From SHZI01 sp032122615 (GTDB lineage: Bacteria > Pseudomonadota > Gammaproteobacteria > Steroidobacterales > GCA-2729495), in the NCBI GenBank assembly GCA_032122615.1, contig JAQBGF010000121.1:1-23258 (forward strand): 23,258 nt of DNA, read 5' to 3'. The notes beneath the pieces were generated by a model, which searched no databases, was not told where the DNA came from, and saw nothing but the letters and a program-made list of their open reading frames with translations. How positions within the stretch are numbered: position 1 is the first letter of the stretch; each line of letters opens with the position of its first letter. The translations under genes and the position numbers were made by a program. Positions 22,341 to 23,258 of the stretch are shown in pieces.

Positions 22341-23258
22341 ATGAATACATCCATTAAACGCCGTGCCGGGCTTTTCCTGGCGCTATTCGTCGCAGGCCTG
22401 ACCGGCGCGCCGGCCTGGGCCGCCGAAGAGATCATGGTGGAGATCGTCACGATCGGCACCCGTACCGCAGGACGCACGGTCGATGAGTCGCCGGTACCCG
22501 TAGATTTGCTCAGCAGCGAGGCGCTGACGAAAACCGGCCAGACCGAGGTCGGGCGGATGCTGCAGTCGCTCGCACCATCGTTCAATTTTTCCAGTTCGAC
22601 CATCAGCGACGGCACGGACTCGCTGCGACCGGCCACGTTGCGCGGGCTCGGCCCCGACCAGACGCTGGTGCTGGTGAACGGCAAGCGCCGGCACGGCAGC
22701 GCGCTGGTGCACGTCAACACGTCGGTCGGTCGCGGCACAGCCGGCACGGACCTGAACGCGATCCCGGCGAGTTCCATCAAGCGTATCGAGATCCTGCGCG
22801 ACGGCGCGGCGGCCCAGTACGGCTCTGACGCCATCGCCGGCGTGATCAATATCGTCCTGAAGGACAACAGCGAGGGCGGCCAGATCTCAACCTCCTACGG
22901 CCAGTACTCCAAGGGGGACGGCGAGACCTTCGTAGCCAGCCTGAACCAGGGCCTTGAGATCGGCGACGGCGGCTCCCTGAACCTCGACGTCGAATACCGG
23001 AATCGCGGGCGTACGAACCGCGCCGGCCTCACGGGCACCTGTCAGTACGTCGGCAGCTGCTCCGATATCGGCGGCGGCGTGATGCAAACCACCGATGCCC
23101 GCGAGATCATCTTCAACCGGCAGAACTTCCGCATCGGCGACGCGGAGTCGGACCAGTTTGCAGCGGTGGCCAACTTCGGCATCGATGTGACGGACGACGT
23201 CGAGCTGTACGCGTTTTCCACGTACTCGGATACCGACAGCACGTCGGGTGGCTTTTAT
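22341..23258 (+). CDS. TonB-dependent outer-membrane receptor (5' part; 3' end outside window)
   Basis: The first 306 codons of an outer-membrane active transporter energised by TonB. The signal peptide is MNTSIKRRAGLFLALFVAGL..APAWA, cut before AEE. A TonB-box-like stretch EIMVEIVTIGTR follows at once. The plug domain shows LRPATLRGLGPDQTLVLVNG, then RGTAGTDLNAIPASSIKRIE and ILRDGAAAQYGSDAIAGVIN. The visible part ends early in the beta-barrel, which holds a C-x5-C pair in GTCQYVGSCSD. Homologues of this form are generally 800-950 residues. The ATG at 22341 has AGGGGG 4 bases upstream. The substrate cannot be read from the plug. Siderophore, vitamin or glycan uptake are all possible, and no linked transport gene is visible. 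Confidence 0.93.
   Translation, partial: MNTSIKRRAGLFLALFVAGLTGAPAWAAEEIMVEIVTIGTRTAGRTVDESPVPVDLLSSEALTKTGQTEVGRMLQSLAPSFNFSSSTISDGTDSLRPATLRGLGPDQTLVLVNGKRRHGSALVHVNTSVGRGTAGTDLNAIPASSIKRIEILRDGAAAQYGSDAIAGVINIVLKDNSEGGQISTSYGQYSKGDGETFVASLNQGLEIGDGGSLNLDVEYRNRGRTNRAGLTGTCQYVGSCSDIGGGVMQTTDAREIIFNRQNFRIGDAESDQFAAVANFGIDVTDDVELYAFSTYSDTDSTSGGFY

Overview
The window is high-GC, densely coded bacterial chromosome. It most likely comes from a Gammaproteobacterium or another proteobacterium with a similar outer membrane. The support is a TonB-dependent receptor with a signal peptide and plug domain, a periplasmic beta-propeller protein, a full-length cyclic beta-1,2-glucan synthase, phosphoenolpyruvate carboxylase and pirin. 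The lineage call is an inference from gene content only. I recognise no tRNA, rRNA, CRISPR array, insertion sequence or phage gene.

Left block (1-4833). Three minus-strand genes overlap by 4-8 bases: a small protein, a GMC-family flavin oxidoreductase, and a thiamine-diphosphate (ThDP) enzyme cut by the left edge. They are divergent from a plus-strand aldehyde dehydrogenase of the coniferyl-aldehyde type. The small protein plus the GMC enzyme look like the two parts of a eukaryotic long-chain fatty alcohol oxidase encoded as separate subunits. The block therefore reads as an alcohol -> aldehyde -> acid module with a ThDP carbon-carbon lyase or ligase attached. The short divergent promoter region holds a perfect 8-bp dyad that could be a shared operator.

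Central block (5009-14253). A small basic protein of unknown function lies upstream of one giant gene of about 2860 codons. The giant gene is a cyclic beta-1,2-glucan synthase (Cgs/NdvB type) with a GT84 transferase, membrane segments, a glycoamylase-like domain and a C-terminal GH94 phosphorylase domain. No glucan exporter gene is present in the window.

Right minus-strand block (14261-21034). Reading 5' to 3', the order is phosphoenolpyruvate carboxylase, an RsuA-family pseudouridine synthase (start overlaps the ppc stop), an isoprenylcysteine-methyltransferase-like membrane protein with an extra C-terminal domain, a secreted TolB-like propeller protein, and an RluA-family pseudouridine synthase. 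Spacing is -4, 38, 45 and 5 bases, so much of this could be one transcript. It converges with the glucan synthase, with 7 bases between the two stop codons.

Right end (21173-23258). Pirin is divergent from ppc across a 138-bp region with a dyad. It is followed by a 292-bp non-coding stretch with a strong stem-loop, then the start of a TonB-dependent receptor that runs off the window.

The parts most worth a second look are the split alcohol oxidase / ThDP enzyme / aldehyde dehydrogenase module with its palindromic promoter, the methyltransferase with an unassigned C-terminal domain, and the ppc-pirin divergent pair.
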